Positions 17,727 to 26,441 of a stretch of DNA of 64,000 nt are shown here, one piece after another (position 1 is the stretch's first letter; each line of letters opens with the position of its first letter). Origin of the DNA: Mesorhizobium wenxiniae. GTDB lineage: Bacteria > Pseudomonadota > Alphaproteobacteria > Rhizobiales > Rhizobiaceae. The DNA lies in NCBI RefSeq assembly GCF_002284535.1, contig NZ_NPKH01000025.1, positions 1-64,000 on the forward strand, written 5' to 3'. The notes below the pieces were generated by a model. The model made no database searches, had not been told where the DNA came from, and worked only from the letters and a program-made list of their open reading frames with translations. The translations under genes and the position numbers were made by a program.

Positions 17727-18125
17727 ATGAAACGAACCGCGACCTGCTCATGCCAGGCTGTGGAACTTGTCCTCGCCGGAGAGCCGCGACGCGTCTATGC
17801 GTGCAGTTGCATGGAGTGCCAGCGCTGCACCGGAACGGCGTTGTCATACCGGGCCATCTACGCCGACTCTGCCCTCATCGGCCACAAAGGCGAGACCAGA
17901 TCCTGGCGCAGAACCGGCTCGTCGGGACAATGGCTGGAGCAGACATTCTGCACGACGTGCGGCTCGGTCGTCTTCATGCGGGCAGAAGGGCTGAAGAATG
18001 CGCTGTCGGTATCGGTCGGCTGTCTGGAGGACCCGGAATTCCCGCCCCCGACAATGCTCCATTGGCCTCACAGAAAGCATAGATGGCTTTGCTTGGAAGG
18101 CGTGCCCGAAGCAGCCGCCTCTTGA
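17727..18125 (+). CDS. GFA (glutathione-dependent formaldehyde-activating-like) family protein
   Basis: A 132-residue zinc protein. All expected cysteine pairs of the GFA/CENP-V fold are seen: TCSCQAVEL, YACSCMECQRCTG and TFCTTCGSVVF. The family binds structural and catalytic zinc; only a few members act on S-hydroxymethylglutathione and most have unknown substrates. The start is ambiguous between 17712, which overlaps the preceding stop, and 17727; I use the latter. Close linkage to the NAD-dependent reductase suggests joint expression. Confidence 0.85.
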   Translation: MKRTATCSCQAVELVLAGEPRRVYACSCMECQRCTGTALSYRAIYADSALIGHKGETRSWRRTGSSGQWLEQTFCTTCGSVVFMRAEGLKNALSVSVGCLEDPEFPPPTMLHWPHRKHRWLCLEGVPEAAAS

Positions 18126-18184
18126 GCAGCGTGTCCTCCCCGCTCGATCATCGGGCGAGCCGGCCACCCAACCAGATCAACCCT

Positions 18185-18364
18185 TTAGCGGACCACGAGG
18201 AAACGCCGTTCTCCGCCGCGAAACAGGTCGAGCGCGATCGTTCCGGCAGTTTGGCGCAAAGCCGCGGTCAACTCGGCCACCGTCGAAAGCGGCTGCCGAT
18301 TGACGGCAAGGATCATGTCGCCAGGACGCACCCCGATCGCGCCCGCGCACGCAGTTATCGGGGC
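18185..18364 (-). pseudogene. Relic of an HtrA/DegP protease: C-terminal PDZ domain only
   Basis: Reading leftward, about 60 codons give IGVRPGDMILAVNRQPLSTV, then AELTAALRQTAGTIALDLF and RGGERRFLVVR before TAA at 18185-18187. This is the C-terminal half of a PDZ domain with the end expected for Deg-type proteases. The upstream frame is closed by a TGA and no protease domain is present. It lies beside the heat-shock module, where an intact Deg-type gene may once have stood. Confidence 0.6.
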
Positions 18365-18374
18365 CTTGGAGTCT

Positions 18375-18406
18375 CTTGAAATTTCGGGGAAGGCGCCAAA
18401 ATTTCA
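18375..18406 (+). promoter_or_regulatory. Possible heat-shock (RpoH-type) promoter
   Basis: CTTGAAA (18375-18381) followed after about 14-15 bases by CCAAAATTT resembles the alphaproteobacterial RpoH promoter pattern. It lies about 70 bases upstream of the interrupted small stress gene. A second CTTGAA is at 18856, before the first Hsp20 gene. Both calls are tentative. Confidence 0.35.
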
Positions 18407-18475
18407 GTCGGGTGAAACTCTCGCGAGCCACCGAAGAACGTCCACAAAGGAGAATGTTGAAGCGGAGGACCATCG

Positions 18476-18823
18476 ATGGAAGGAGCTACTATTCCCCCGA
18501 TTGCGGCTGAAACCCCTGATCTTTTTCTCGACCGGCTGCTCCACCCGGCGCGGCACTTCGAGCGTCCGCAGGACGTGCTCACCGACATGACGTTGGACGT
18601 CCGGGAAAAGCGTGCCATCCTTTCATCCTAGGCATCAGATGCCTGTGCGGTAGAATCCGTGCCGGCGCTGCGTATGCCGCCGGGCGCGACCGCACCGGTC
18701 ACCTTCGACGCGATCATGGAGGCGTTGCGCCACTTGGACGAGTTATTCCGACAAATCGGCAGTGGCCGCGAGGCTGACGGCTCAACCGTGACCGGCTTCG
18801 CAGCCACGGTCAACCAGCTCTAA
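18476..18823 (+). pseudogene. Small heat-shock-cluster protein gene interrupted by an amber codon
   Basis: From ATG at 18476 the frame reads MEGATIPPIAAETPDLFLDR, then FERPQDVLTDMTLDVREKRA and ILSS, and meets TAG at 18629-18631. The same frame continues ASDACAVESVPALRMPPGAT and ends at TAA 18821-18823. In the related segment of the fusion protein at 20107-20859 (KRSILRNWAW) and, from memory, in rhizobial homologues, this position is Trp, so TGG has become TAG. If read through, the product would be 115 residues. The homologous small proteins accompany Hsp20 genes. A nonsense mutation is the simplest view. Confidence 0.7.
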
Positions 18824-18982
18824 CCCGCGTCTCACTGAAAATTTTCCTAGTGCCTCTTGAAGGCGCAACGCACTGTTCTAAATCAACAATCGCCGGTCGC
18901 CGAATGGGGCCGGCGCAGTCCAGGAGGCGTCAAGGCTCTTGGCGCCATCCTGTATCCATGTTGCTCAAAGGAGGATGTGGCT

Positions 18983-19453
18983 ATGAGGACGAACCTCGAT
19001 TTTACACCCCTGTTCCGGTCAAGCGTCGGCTTCGACCGCATTTTCAACATGCTCGAGGATGCGAGCCGCGTCAGCACCATCGACAACTGGCCGCCTTACG
19101 ACATCGCCAAAGTTGGTGAGGACGACTACCGCATCACGATGGCAGTGGCTGGGTTCTCGCGGGATGAGCTGACGATCACTCACCAGCCCAATATGCTGGT
19201 TGTGAGCGGATCGCAGACCGGTGAAGACAATGGCGAGTATCTCTACCGCGGCATTGCCGATCGAGCCTTCGAGCGTCGGTTCGAACTGGCCGACCATGTC
19301 AAGGTAGCCGGCGCCAGCCTCGAAAACGGGCTGCTCACCGTCGATCTCAAGCGCGAGATTCCCGAAGAGATGAAACCGCGCCGGATCGCTATCGGCGGCA
19401 GCGCGGCAAAGGCGAAGCCGCAGCAGATCGAAGGCGAGAAAAACGCGGCTTGA
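18983..19453 (+). CDS. Small heat-shock protein, Hsp20/IbpA family
   Basis: A 156-residue alpha-crystallin-domain chaperone. The N-terminus MRTNLDFTPLFRSSVGFDRI matches the IbpA-like class A of rhizobia. The crystallin domain spans about 35-135 and includes YDIAKVGEDDYRITMAVAGF and ENGLLTVDLKREIPEE. AAAGGAGG upstream fixes the start at 18983. It holds unfolded proteins for refolding or degradation, consistent with the FtsH protease 2 kb downstream. A stable hairpin follows the gene at 19476-19501. The CTTGAA at 18856 may be part of a heat-shock promoter. Confidence 0.93.
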   Translation: MRTNLDFTPLFRSSVGFDRIFNMLEDASRVSTIDNWPPYDIAKVGEDDYRITMAVAGFSRDELTITHQPNMLVVSGSQTGEDNGEYLYRGIADRAFERRFELADHVKVAGASLENGLLTVDLKREIPEEMKPRRIAIGGSAAKAKPQQIEGEKNAA

Positions 19454-19475
19454 TGCATCGCATATCTGAAAAGGC

Positions 19476-19501
19476 AAGGCACCGGCGCTCGTCGGTGCCT
19501 T
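19476..19501 (+). terminator. Hairpin after the first Hsp20 gene
   Basis: Nine-base-pair stem AAGGCACCG / CGGTGCCTT with an eight-base loop, 22 bases after the stop. There is no U-run, so it may protect the upstream mRNA end or partly attenuate the downstream genes rather than terminate fully. Confidence 0.5.
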
Positions 19502-19532
19502 CCAGAGGCATGTCTGCTGAACATGGAGGTAA

Positions 19533-20038
19533 ATGACCATTAATATGCGTGATCTCATTCCCTGGGGCCGCAACGGCAGTCAGACCCCGAGCGCCATAGC
19601 GGCGGCGACCAGAACCCGTTCCTTTCGCTCCATCGCGAGGTGAACAGGTTGTTCGACGATGTTTCGCGGACGTTTGGCACGCGCTTTCCTTCCCTCGGAC
19701 AGCTCTCGCCGTTCAACGGCGGCTGGCCCAAGGTGGAGATTTCGGAATCGGATACCGAGCTTCGCGTCACCGCCGAGGTCCCTGGCATGGAAGAGAAGGA
19801 CATCGAAGTCCTGCTCGACGACGACGTACTGACCCTGCGTGGCGAAAAACGGTCGGAAACCGATGAGAAGGATTACTCCGAGGGCTTCTACGGTCGCTTC
19901 GAGCGGCGCATACGCCTCGGCTACGAGGTCGAGGACGACAAGGTCAAAGCGTCGTTTACCAATGGCGCGTTGACTCTGGCGCTGCCGAAGAACCCGAACG
20001 CGCAGTCAAAGGTGAAGCGCATTCCGATCAACCACTGA
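19533..20038 (+). pseudogene. Second Hsp20 gene with a frameshift near its 5' end
   Basis: An ATG at 19533 or 19545 opens MRDLIPWGRNGSQTPS, the normal start of class C rhizobial Hsp20, but the frame closes at about 19642. One base appears lost near 19595; the other frame continues GGDQNPFLSLHREVNRLFDD and is open to 20038 with an intact crystallin domain (EISESDTELRVTAEVPGMEE to LTLALPKNPNAQSKVKRIPI). A GTG at 19640 could start a 132-residue form without the N-terminal arm. Thus the gene is either damaged, read by an alternative start, or mis-sequenced. Confidence 0.7.
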
Positions 20039-20106
20039 TGCATGGAGCAGTCGGAGGCGGCTGGCCGCTGCCTCCGGCGCATCCTTCGCCAAATGGGAGG
20101 GGATGG

Positions 20107-20859
20107 ATGATGCAGAAGCAAGAAAGTGAAGTCACACGAGTTGTAGAAAATCTCGAACCGGCAAACGACAACGGCAGGAGAGCGCTGTGGGTCGGCAGAT
20201 CCGAGTTCCCGCGCCACGCGGTCGCGCGGATCTACAAGCCTTGCCGCTCAGCCATGACCTCGGGCCGCGCCCGGCCGAAAGGCTGGCGGCTGGTGTTCGA
20301 GCGCCGTACTGCGCCGGTCATCGAACCGCTGATGGGCTACACAGGAGGCGGAGACACACTGACCCAGGTGGAGCTTGATTTTCCGACGCTTCAGGCGGCC
20401 ATCGACTATGCCGAACGCCAGGGCCTTGCCTATATCGTCCAGGGTAATTCGGCGGCCGCGACACCCGGCTGCGCATTGTCGGATGCTGAGAAACGGCTGC
20501 AGGCCGGTGCAGATGTGGTCTGGAATCGCCTTAAGCTGGCTTGGCTGCAAAGCAGCTACGGTGCTGTGTCCCAGGCCCCGCATTGCGGATCGGCGCTGAC
20601 AGACCCGGAGGCGCTCTATGCGTCGCCGATGGACGTGGTCGCCGACCCTCTTCTGACCGTCGAAGAGAAACGCTCCATCCTGCGCAACTGGGCATGGACC
20701 GAATATCTGGTCGATCTCGCAACCGGTGAGGGCATGCCGGAGAACGAGCAGCCGGCGCGGCTCGACGAAGTAGGGCCGGCACTGCTCGCACTGGAGCGCC
20801 GGATTGCGGCAGCGAAAGATTCCCTTCCAGTTCCTGCACCCAGCTATGGTGCAGCTTGA
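20107..20859 (+). CDS. NDUFS4-like (ETC complex I subunit) domain fused to a heat-shock-cluster C-terminal domain
   Basis: A protein of about 250 residues. Residues 30-120 resemble the NDUFS4 accessory-subunit domain of complex I (ARIYKPCRSAMTSGRARPKG, PLMGYTGGGDTLTQVELDF, IDYAERQGLAYIVQ). The C-terminal 70 residues contain YASPMDVVADPLLTVEEKRS and ILRNWAWTEYLVDLATGEG, the same pattern as the amber-interrupted small protein at 18476. So it is a fusion of a respiratory-subunit fold with the small stress-protein domain. GGGAGGGG precedes the ATG at 20107. A GC-rich hairpin at 20052-20076 separates it from the second Hsp20 gene. Role unknown; context suggests protein quality control. Confidence 0.75.
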   Translation: MMQKQESEVTRVVENLEPANDNGRRALWVGRSEFPRHAVARIYKPCRSAMTSGRARPKGWRLVFERRTAPVIEPLMGYTGGGDTLTQVELDFPTLQAAIDYAERQGLAYIVQGNSAAATPGCALSDAEKRLQAGADVVWNRLKLAWLQSSYGAVSQAPHCGSALTDPEALYASPMDVVADPLLTVEEKRSILRNWAWTEYLVDLATGEGMPENEQPARLDEVGPALLALERRIAAAKDSLPVPAPSYGAA

Positions 20860-21052
20860 GGTGCCGATGCCATTGTTGCCGCCCTCGCCGCCTGCAGCCT
20901 TTGGTTTGCGGGTCACCGTCCGCTCCGCAGCCTGACGCTTTCAAGCGGCCTGTCGGATGTTCCCGGACCGGCTTTTTTGTGCTTCGGCCACATTGACCCG
21001 GATGCCGTGACGGTTCGGCGACCTACATCGATATGATGCTGGAGGACACACC

Positions 21053-22966
21053 ATGGACATGAGCGGCAGGAAGACGCAGTTCAATATCTGGTACTGGATC
21101 GCCGCCTTCGCGGTGCTGATGATCTTCCAATATGTCTACACCGCCACGCAGCACGTCGCGCAGATTCCCTATAGCCAGTTTGAGACCCTGCTACGCGACG
21201 GCAAAATCGCCGACGTGCAGGTTTCCGATCGCTTCATCCAAGGCCGCTTCAAGGAGCCGCAGGACGGGAAACCGCTATTCATTACCACGCGCGTCGAGCC
21301 GAATCTGGCACGGCAGCTGCAGGAACACGGCGTCACCGTCACTGGCCAGATCGAAAGCACTTTCCTGAGCGACCTGCTCTCCTGGGTCGTCCCGATCCTC
21401 GTCTTCTTTGGCTTGTGGATGTTGCTGATGAGACGCATGGGCGGTGGCATGGGCGGTTTGATGCAAATCGGCAGGAGCAAGGCCAGGGTCTATGTCGAGG
21501 CCAATACCGGCGTGAGGTTCGACGACGTGGCAGGTGTCGATGAGGCCAAGGCCGAGCTGCAGGAGATCGTGGATTTTTTGAAAAACCCGCAGGAATACGG
21601 CCGGCTTGGAGGGCGCATGCCCAAGGGCGTGCTGCTGGTCGGGCCACCCGGCACCGGAAAGACGCTGCTCGCCAGGGCCGTTGCAGGCGAGGCAAATGTT
21701 CCATTCTTCTCGATCTCTGGCTCTGAATTCGTCGAGATGTTCGTGGGCGTCGGCGCCGCTCGTGTGCGCGACCTGTTCGAGCAGGCACGCGCCAAAGCCC
21801 CGGCGATCATCTTCATCGACGAACTCGATGCGCTGGGCCGCGCCCGCGGTGCGGGCCCGATGATGGGCGGCCACGACGAGAAGGAGCAGACACTCAACCA
21901 ACTCCTGGTCGAGCTCGACGGTTTCGATCCGAAAATCGGCGTCGTGCTGCTCGCTGCGACGAACCGCCCGGAAATCCTTGACCCGGCACTTCTTCGCGCC
22001 GGCCGTTTCGATCGGCAGGTGCTGGTCGATCGGCCGGACAAGCAAGGTCGCGTCCAGATACTTCAAGTCCACATGAAAAAGGCCAAGCTGGCGGCGGATG
22101 TCGACGCGGAGAAAGTTGCCGCGCTGACGCCGGGTTTTACCGGCGCCGACCTCGCCAATCTCGTCAACGAGGCCACCCTGCTTGCCACGCGCCGGAGGGC
22201 GGACGTCGTCACGATGGAAGATTTCAACAATGCGGTCGAGCGCATTGTGGCGGGGCTCGAGAAGCGCAACCGGTTGTTGAACCCTAGGGAACGCGAGGTC
22301 GTCGCCTATCACGAAATGGGCCATGCGCTGGTAGCCATGGCGCTGCCCGGAGTGGATCCCGTACACAAGGTATCGATCATCCCGCGCGGCGTCGGCGCGT
22401 TGGGCTACACGATCCAGCGGCCGACTGAGGACCGATTCCTCATGACGCGCCAGGAACTGGAGAACAAGATGGCGGTGCTGCTCGGCGGCAGGGCGGCAGA
22501 GTGGATCGTGTTCGGGCATCTGTCCACGGGGGCCGCCGATGACCTAGCCAAAGTGACCGACATCGCCCGCGCCATGGTCACGCGTTACGGCATGTCGGAA
22601 AAACTCGGCCACGTGGCGCTGGAAAAGGACCAGCGCTCCTTCCTGAGCCCCAACCCACTCGCCGGCGGTTCGCGCGAGCACGATTACGGCGAGGCCACCG
22701 CCGAAGCTATCGACGAGGAAGTTCGCAGCATCGTCGATACAGCTTTCGCGCGAACCGTCGGGCTCCTCACGGAGCGACGGGATCTGCTGGAAAAGACGGC
22801 GCGCAAACTGCTCGAAATCGAGACGCTCAGCGAGGCTGAACTCGCATCGCTCGTCGGAAACGTCTCGGCACCGGATCGCACGGAGCCATCCGAACCGGAA
22901 TTGGGCAGGCGACCGGTACGACGAGGCAAGGCTGCGGCTACAAACTTGTCGCGCCCGGCCGAGTGA
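21053..22966 (+). CDS. ftsH: ATP-dependent zinc metalloprotease FtsH (stress-island type)
   Basis: The 637-residue membrane protease has two transmembrane segments (about residues 13-31 and 107-127) flanking a small periplasmic domain. The AAA+ module follows: Walker A GPPGTGKT at about residue 197, Walker B IIFIDELDALG and the second region of homology ATNRPEILDPALLRAGRFDR. The zinc site is HEMGH at about residue 420, where housekeeping FtsH has HEAGH. The third zinc ligand region TGAADDLAKVTDIARAMV follows. GGAGGA precedes the start. The variant motif and linkage to Hsp20 genes suggest an extra, stress-associated FtsH rather than the housekeeping copy. Confidence 0.93.
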   Translation: MDMSGRKTQFNIWYWIAAFAVLMIFQYVYTATQHVAQIPYSQFETLLRDGKIADVQVSDRFIQGRFKEPQDGKPLFITTRVEPNLARQLQEHGVTVTGQIESTFLSDLLSWVVPILVFFGLWMLLMRRMGGGMGGLMQIGRSKARVYVEANTGVRFDDVAGVDEAKAELQEIVDFLKNPQEYGRLGGRMPKGVLLVGPPGTGKTLLARAVAGEANVPFFSISGSEFVEMFVGVGAARVRDLFEQARAKAPAIIFIDELDALGRARGAGPMMGGHDEKEQTLNQLLVELDGFDPKIGVVLLAATNRPEILDPALLRAGRFDRQVLVDRPDKQGRVQILQVHMKKAKLAADVDAEKVAALTPGFTGADLANLVNEATLLATRRRADVVTMEDFNNAVERIVAGLEKRNRLLNPREREVVAYHEMGHALVAMALPGVDPVHKVSIIPRGVGALGYTIQRPTEDRFLMTRQELENKMAVLLGGRAAEWIVFGHLSTGAADDLAKVTDIARAMVTRYGMSEKLGHVALEKDQRSFLSPNPLAGGSREHDYGEATAEAIDEEVRSIVDTAFARTVGLLTERRDLLEKTARKLLEIETLSEAELASLVGNVSAPDRTEPSEPELGRRPVRRGKAAATNLSRPAE

Positions 22967-23388
22967 TGACCTTCCTCGTCCCAACGTGGCCCCAGGGTCC
23001 GAACCGCTCGTCCAAAAGCCCGATACGGGCTGCAAGATCGCCGTACATCGTCATGTTGCAGCCCAGGGACAAAGCCGCCGGGATGGACATCAGGGGTCAG
23101 TCGCTCGCGGACCGGCGACCGTTTGATCGTGAACGGCAGATCCCTGGCTTCGCCAATCTCGACGCGGCCTCCCCAGGTGACCCGTTCTCAGTGGCATAGT
23201 GTCGCTGCCAGTCACTGAGATTATCAGCCTTTACTGAATAAGCCGGTCAACGGGCGCCGCGCGACGCGGATTGGCGACCGCCCGCGATCCCCGATAGACA
23301 ACGCGTGAACAGAGCGGCGTGCAGAAATTCAACCGTGGTCAACGCTCTTCGGCTTGGAGGGAAGTGATCAAAGTGGAATGCGTTGTCA
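22967..23388. other. Intergenic stretch without a supported gene
   Basis: Short frames exist on both strands but none has a ribosome site or recognisable motif. One leftward frame of about 50 codons (AALSLGCNMTMYGDLAAR) has a coding-like look but no family I recognise. It may be debris at the edge of the heat-shock module. Confidence 0.4.
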
Positions 23389-24177
23389 TCAGCCCTCTGC
23401 GGCGTTGCCGTTTTGGCGCGCTGCAAAAACACCGTTTCCAGCCGTCGACCAATCTCGCTCACCCTTGACGACGTAGTATAAGCCGCCTTCGAATTGCTTG
23501 ATGCGAGCCATACCTTCGTAGCTGGCAAGATACTCGTGGATTGCCCGTGCATAACCATCCCAGTCGGGGTACCCGTCTGCGATCATGATCCCATCGTCGG
23601 CCAGGTAAGGAAAAAGGGCCCGAAGACAAGTCATTGCGGAGGCATGCCAGTCGCAATCGATTCGTAGCACCGCGATGGGTGATGGCGGCTCGAATTTGGC
23701 CAATGTCTCCTCGAAGTAGCCTTTGACAAGCTGATAACGCGTTGCGCCGGACTTCCTCATGGCCGCATCGGCATGCTCGGTTCCGACGATCGCATTGTTG
23801 AAGTACCACGGGCCGTTCGTACCAGCCTTCCAGGCAAGGGCAGCGGGGCCGTCGATAGGCTGTGGATCAACATGGCCTTGGAAGCTGTCGAATAAGAAAT
23901 ATTCTCGCTGCGGTCCTAGGATCTCAGCCATGCCGGCACAAGTGCCGCCTTTCCAGACGCCACACTCGATGACGCAGCCATGCGCTGGCGCCGTAGCAGT
24001 AAGAGCGAGGTTCGCGATATACTGCTCGCGACCAAGCATGGTGCTGTCCTTGTACTTCTCGTAGATCATCTCAAACCGAGTGTGCGGAGCCCGTGACCGG
24101 GAGACGCGACTTACTTCGAGGCCGATCGCATTGAACGAAGCCCGCACGAGGCGTTTCACCGAGCTGAGAGTCATCAT
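23389..24177 (-). CDS. TylF/MycF-type (macrocin O-methyltransferase-like) methyltransferase
   Basis: A protein of about 262 residues of the TylF family, recognisable by VIECGVWKGGTCAGMAEIL, the block REYFLFDSFQGHVDPQPIDG, the metal-binding IAVLRIDCDWHASAMTCLRA and DDGIMIADGYPDWDGYARAI. Such enzymes O-methylate sugars in antibiotics, polysaccharides and lipid-linked glycans. Start options are ATGs at 24177 and 24174; neither has a strong ribosome site. It follows a methyltransferase and a pyruvyl transferase on the same strand, which indicates a surface-polysaccharide decoration cluster. Confidence 0.85.
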   Translation of the reverse strand: MMTLSSVKRLVRASFNAIGLEVSRVSRSRAPHTRFEMIYEKYKDSTMLGREQYIANLALTATAPAHGCVIECGVWKGGTCAGMAEILGPQREYFLFDSFQGHVDPQPIDGPAALAWKAGTNGPWYFNNAIVGTEHADAAMRKSGATRYQLVKGYFEETLAKFEPPSPIAVLRIDCDWHASAMTCLRALFPYLADDGIMIADGYPDWDGYARAIHEYLASYEGMARIKQFEGGLYYVVKGERDWSTAGNGVFAARQNGNAAEG

Positions 24178-24538
24178 GCTACTCGCAAGATGGTTGAAGC
24201 GGAAATCGTGTTCACTGCCACCACCGCATGGCAATCAAACGCCCTGTCAAGCTTACAGAGTTTAGATCAAACCGCAAAGACACCATCAAGTTCGATCACC
24301 TGATCGAGCTTGTGCCGTTACGGTCGCACACAAGGGACGTTGGAATACCGCAATCAGCAGACACCTGACTTCCATCTCTCCAGACGGCCGCAGAGCAGGC
24401 TGGGATTGACGCCGATCCGGGATAGTAGCCGGACGGCTAGCTGCAATGAGGCTGAGGTCATGCCGCCGGTCCGTAGCGCATGAACTGGAACGTCTTATGA
24501 AAGGATCGGAGGAGCTCGAAACATCGAACGGCCTGGGT
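24178..24538. other. Gap inside the glycan cluster, no gene seen
   Basis: Nothing with a credible start or family motif was found on either strand. The spacing suggests that the TylF-like gene is transcribed separately from the two genes on its right. Confidence 0.4.
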
Positions 24539-25147
24539 TCAGTCATTGTCTCGAAAGTGAAAGATCCGCTCGTCGCCTTCCGCGGTGTGCCAGTCGACAG
24601 CGTGCGCTAGCCCGTATCCGGCATCGGCAAAGAGGCAGATCAGCTCCGTTTCCGTAAATGTGTTGGTCCAGCCTGCGCCAGCGCGGCGCAACGTTTCCGG
24701 CAGCCTGGCCAGGCTATGTCGGGGGTGAGCCGCGCAACCATATGACGCGATACAAGCCGGCGATTGCTGCCTCAGCCATTCTATAAAGGAATGTAAATCG
24801 TGAACGTATTCGAGAACCCCAGCAAAAATTGCGAGATCGAATGCATGGGCGGTCAGATCAGGCAAGGGTCTTTGATTTAGGTCCAGCACGATCGTGCCAG
24901 GTCCGCGGCTCACGAGGTCGGACGGGGTGTATTGGCAGCTTGGGTCGAGATGACGTTGAAGCTTGCCCATTCCCGCGCCGAACTCGATCACCCTCGCCCC
25001 AGGTGGCACTAACCGGGCAATGATTTTCGTTCTTTCCTCCCAGTCCTCGAATTCCGATGCATCGGTCCACCGCTCAAAGTCGGTCTTTCCGAACAGCTTG
25101 CATCTGAGCGCTTTAAGTCTTGTCGACCAACTGTTGTATTCCAGCAT
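24539..25147 (-). CDS. Class I SAM-dependent methyltransferase
   Basis: A protein of about 202 residues that opens MLEYNSWSTRLKALRCKLFG. Motif I is VIEFGAGMGKLQRHLDPSCQ, then TPSDLVSRGPGTIVLDLNQR, with the later block HAFDLAIFAGVLEYVHDLHS marking the MetW-like/Methyltransf_11 fold. The ATG at 25147 is 13 bases after the stop of the pyruvyl transferase gene, so these two are co-transcribed. Small methyltransferases in this position usually modify a glycan or lipid-linked sugar, an inference from context only. Confidence 0.8.
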   Translation of the reverse strand: MLEYNSWSTRLKALRCKLFGKTDFERWTDASEFEDWEERTKIIARLVPPGARVIEFGAGMGKLQRHLDPSCQYTPSDLVSRGPGTIVLDLNQRPLPDLTAHAFDLAIFAGVLEYVHDLHSFIEWLRQQSPACIASYGCAAHPRHSLARLPETLRRAGAGWTNTFTETELICLFADAGYGLAHAVDWHTAEGDERIFHFRDND

Positions 25148-25160
25148 GGCGGCCCCTGAT

Positions 25161-26441
25161 TCAGCCTTGGTCCCAGATCGCGTCGCGAATGCGACGGTAT
25201 GCGGTATGGCCGGCAGCGATTTGAGCTTCGGCCCTGGCCAATATCGCCGGGCGAATAGCGGGCGCCTCTTCCCACAGGCGCCGGAGCGCCGACCGAAGCT
25301 TCTCGGCAGAGTTCGGATGATCGAGTGCCACCATCTCGCAGCCCGTGCCGAACATATCGGCGAGGCCAAGGAACTTGTCGACATAGTAGTCGGATCTGGC
25401 TAGCCCGATCGTCGGGATACCGTTGGCCAACGCGAAAACGCCGGCGTGGTAGCTGCCAGTGACTACGACCCGACAGCGCTGGATTTGCCGAATGAGGTCG
25501 TTCGGTGTGCGGATCGCGAGTGCCCGGTTCAGCTCGGTCTCATCGGTGGGCATCAGTCCACGAATTGAGTCGATGTCCGCTTCGCAAGGCTCCAATGAGA
25601 CTGGAACGCCGATCAAGGGTGCCTCGAGCGAAACCGATGTGGCGCCTAAGACATGTCGCAACCCTTCGAGAATATCCGCTGATACTCCTGAATAGGAGGA
25701 AAGACGTAGATTGATGCCAATGCCGGTGCCAAGCTCATCCACTCGCATCTCGTGCGCCATTTCGATGGCGTCATCGCCGGTTGCGCAGATCCTGTCCTTG
25801 GAAACACCCAACTCCGCGAGCAGAGGAAGCCCGGCTCGCGTTTCGCGAAGCGCGATCAAGTGGAGCCTTGGCAATATGGCCGATGCACGAGCTCTCAGCT
25901 CGGCGTTGGCAAGCGGGCCCATCCCCTGGCCGACCATGACCACCGGCCGTCCTTTCCTTGCAAGCGCGAGATTCAGAGTTTCGAGTACCGACAGGGCATA
26001 TTCTGGGAAAGCGTCTGTGATTCCGCCCATTCCACTTACAAGCACAAGGTCTGCCCTGTCCACAGCATCGGTGAAGCGAAGAAGTGCCGCGCGCGCATTC
26101 GGCATGTGCCTAAACTTAAGGCGCCAGAACAGAGAAACGAGCCTCGGCGCGTGTCGGCGAATGCGATCGGGCCAGTGCTCGGGCACGAACCGCTTCAACT
26201 TGGCCGGCCTGAAATCAGGCTTGAGCCATAGGGCGCGCCCTTCGGCCGACAGGGGGATGGCAAAGGGACAGAAGCGGCGAAGCGCGTCCGGATCGTCAGT
26301 CAGAACGTTGATCGTCGAATTGTCGCACAGCCGCGCAAGCCGCTCCGTGGCAGCATAGAGCATTGCCATGTCACCGATATTACGCAGCACATAGTCGCTC
26401 GGCTCTACGAGTATCTGGATTGGGCGGTGATTAAAGCGCAT
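25161..26441 (-). CDS. Polysaccharide pyruvyl transferase family protein
   Basis: The 426-residue product has the family opening IQILVEPSDYVLRNIGDMAM, the central PVVMVGQGMGPL with the preceding DLVLVSGMGGITDAF, and the C-terminal HAGVFALANGIPTIGLARSD with a conserved histidine. Members transfer pyruvate from phosphoenolpyruvate to sugars as ketals on exopolysaccharide or cell wall. AGGGGAAAAGG lies before the ATG at 26441. Because only the family is recognised, the sugar and even the pyruvyl donor use are inferences. It heads a leftward pair with the methyltransferase gene. Confidence 0.82.
   Translation of the reverse strand: MRFNHRPIQILVEPSDYVLRNIGDMAMLYAATERLARLCDNSTINVLTDDPDALRRFCPFAIPLSAEGRALWLKPDFRPAKLKRFVPEHWPDRIRRHAPRLVSLFWRLKFRHMPNARAALLRFTDAVDRADLVLVSGMGGITDAFPEYALSVLETLNLALARKGRPVVMVGQGMGPLANAELRARASAILPRLHLIALRETRAGLPLLAELGVSKDRICATGDDAIEMAHEMRVDELGTGIGINLRLSSYSGVSADILEGLRHVLGATSVSLEAPLIGVPVSLEPCEADIDSIRGLMPTDETELNRALAIRTPNDLIRQIQRCRVVVTGSYHAGVFALANGIPTIGLARSDYYVDKFLGLADMFGTGCEMVALDHPNSAEKLRSALRRLWEEAPAIRPAILARAEAQIAAGHTAYRRIRDAIWDQG

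Noticed and set aside
23000..23200. Leftward frame with AALSLGCNMTMYGDLAAR as a gene
   Set aside because: Only about 50 codons, no start signal and no family recognised; recorded as possible debris only.
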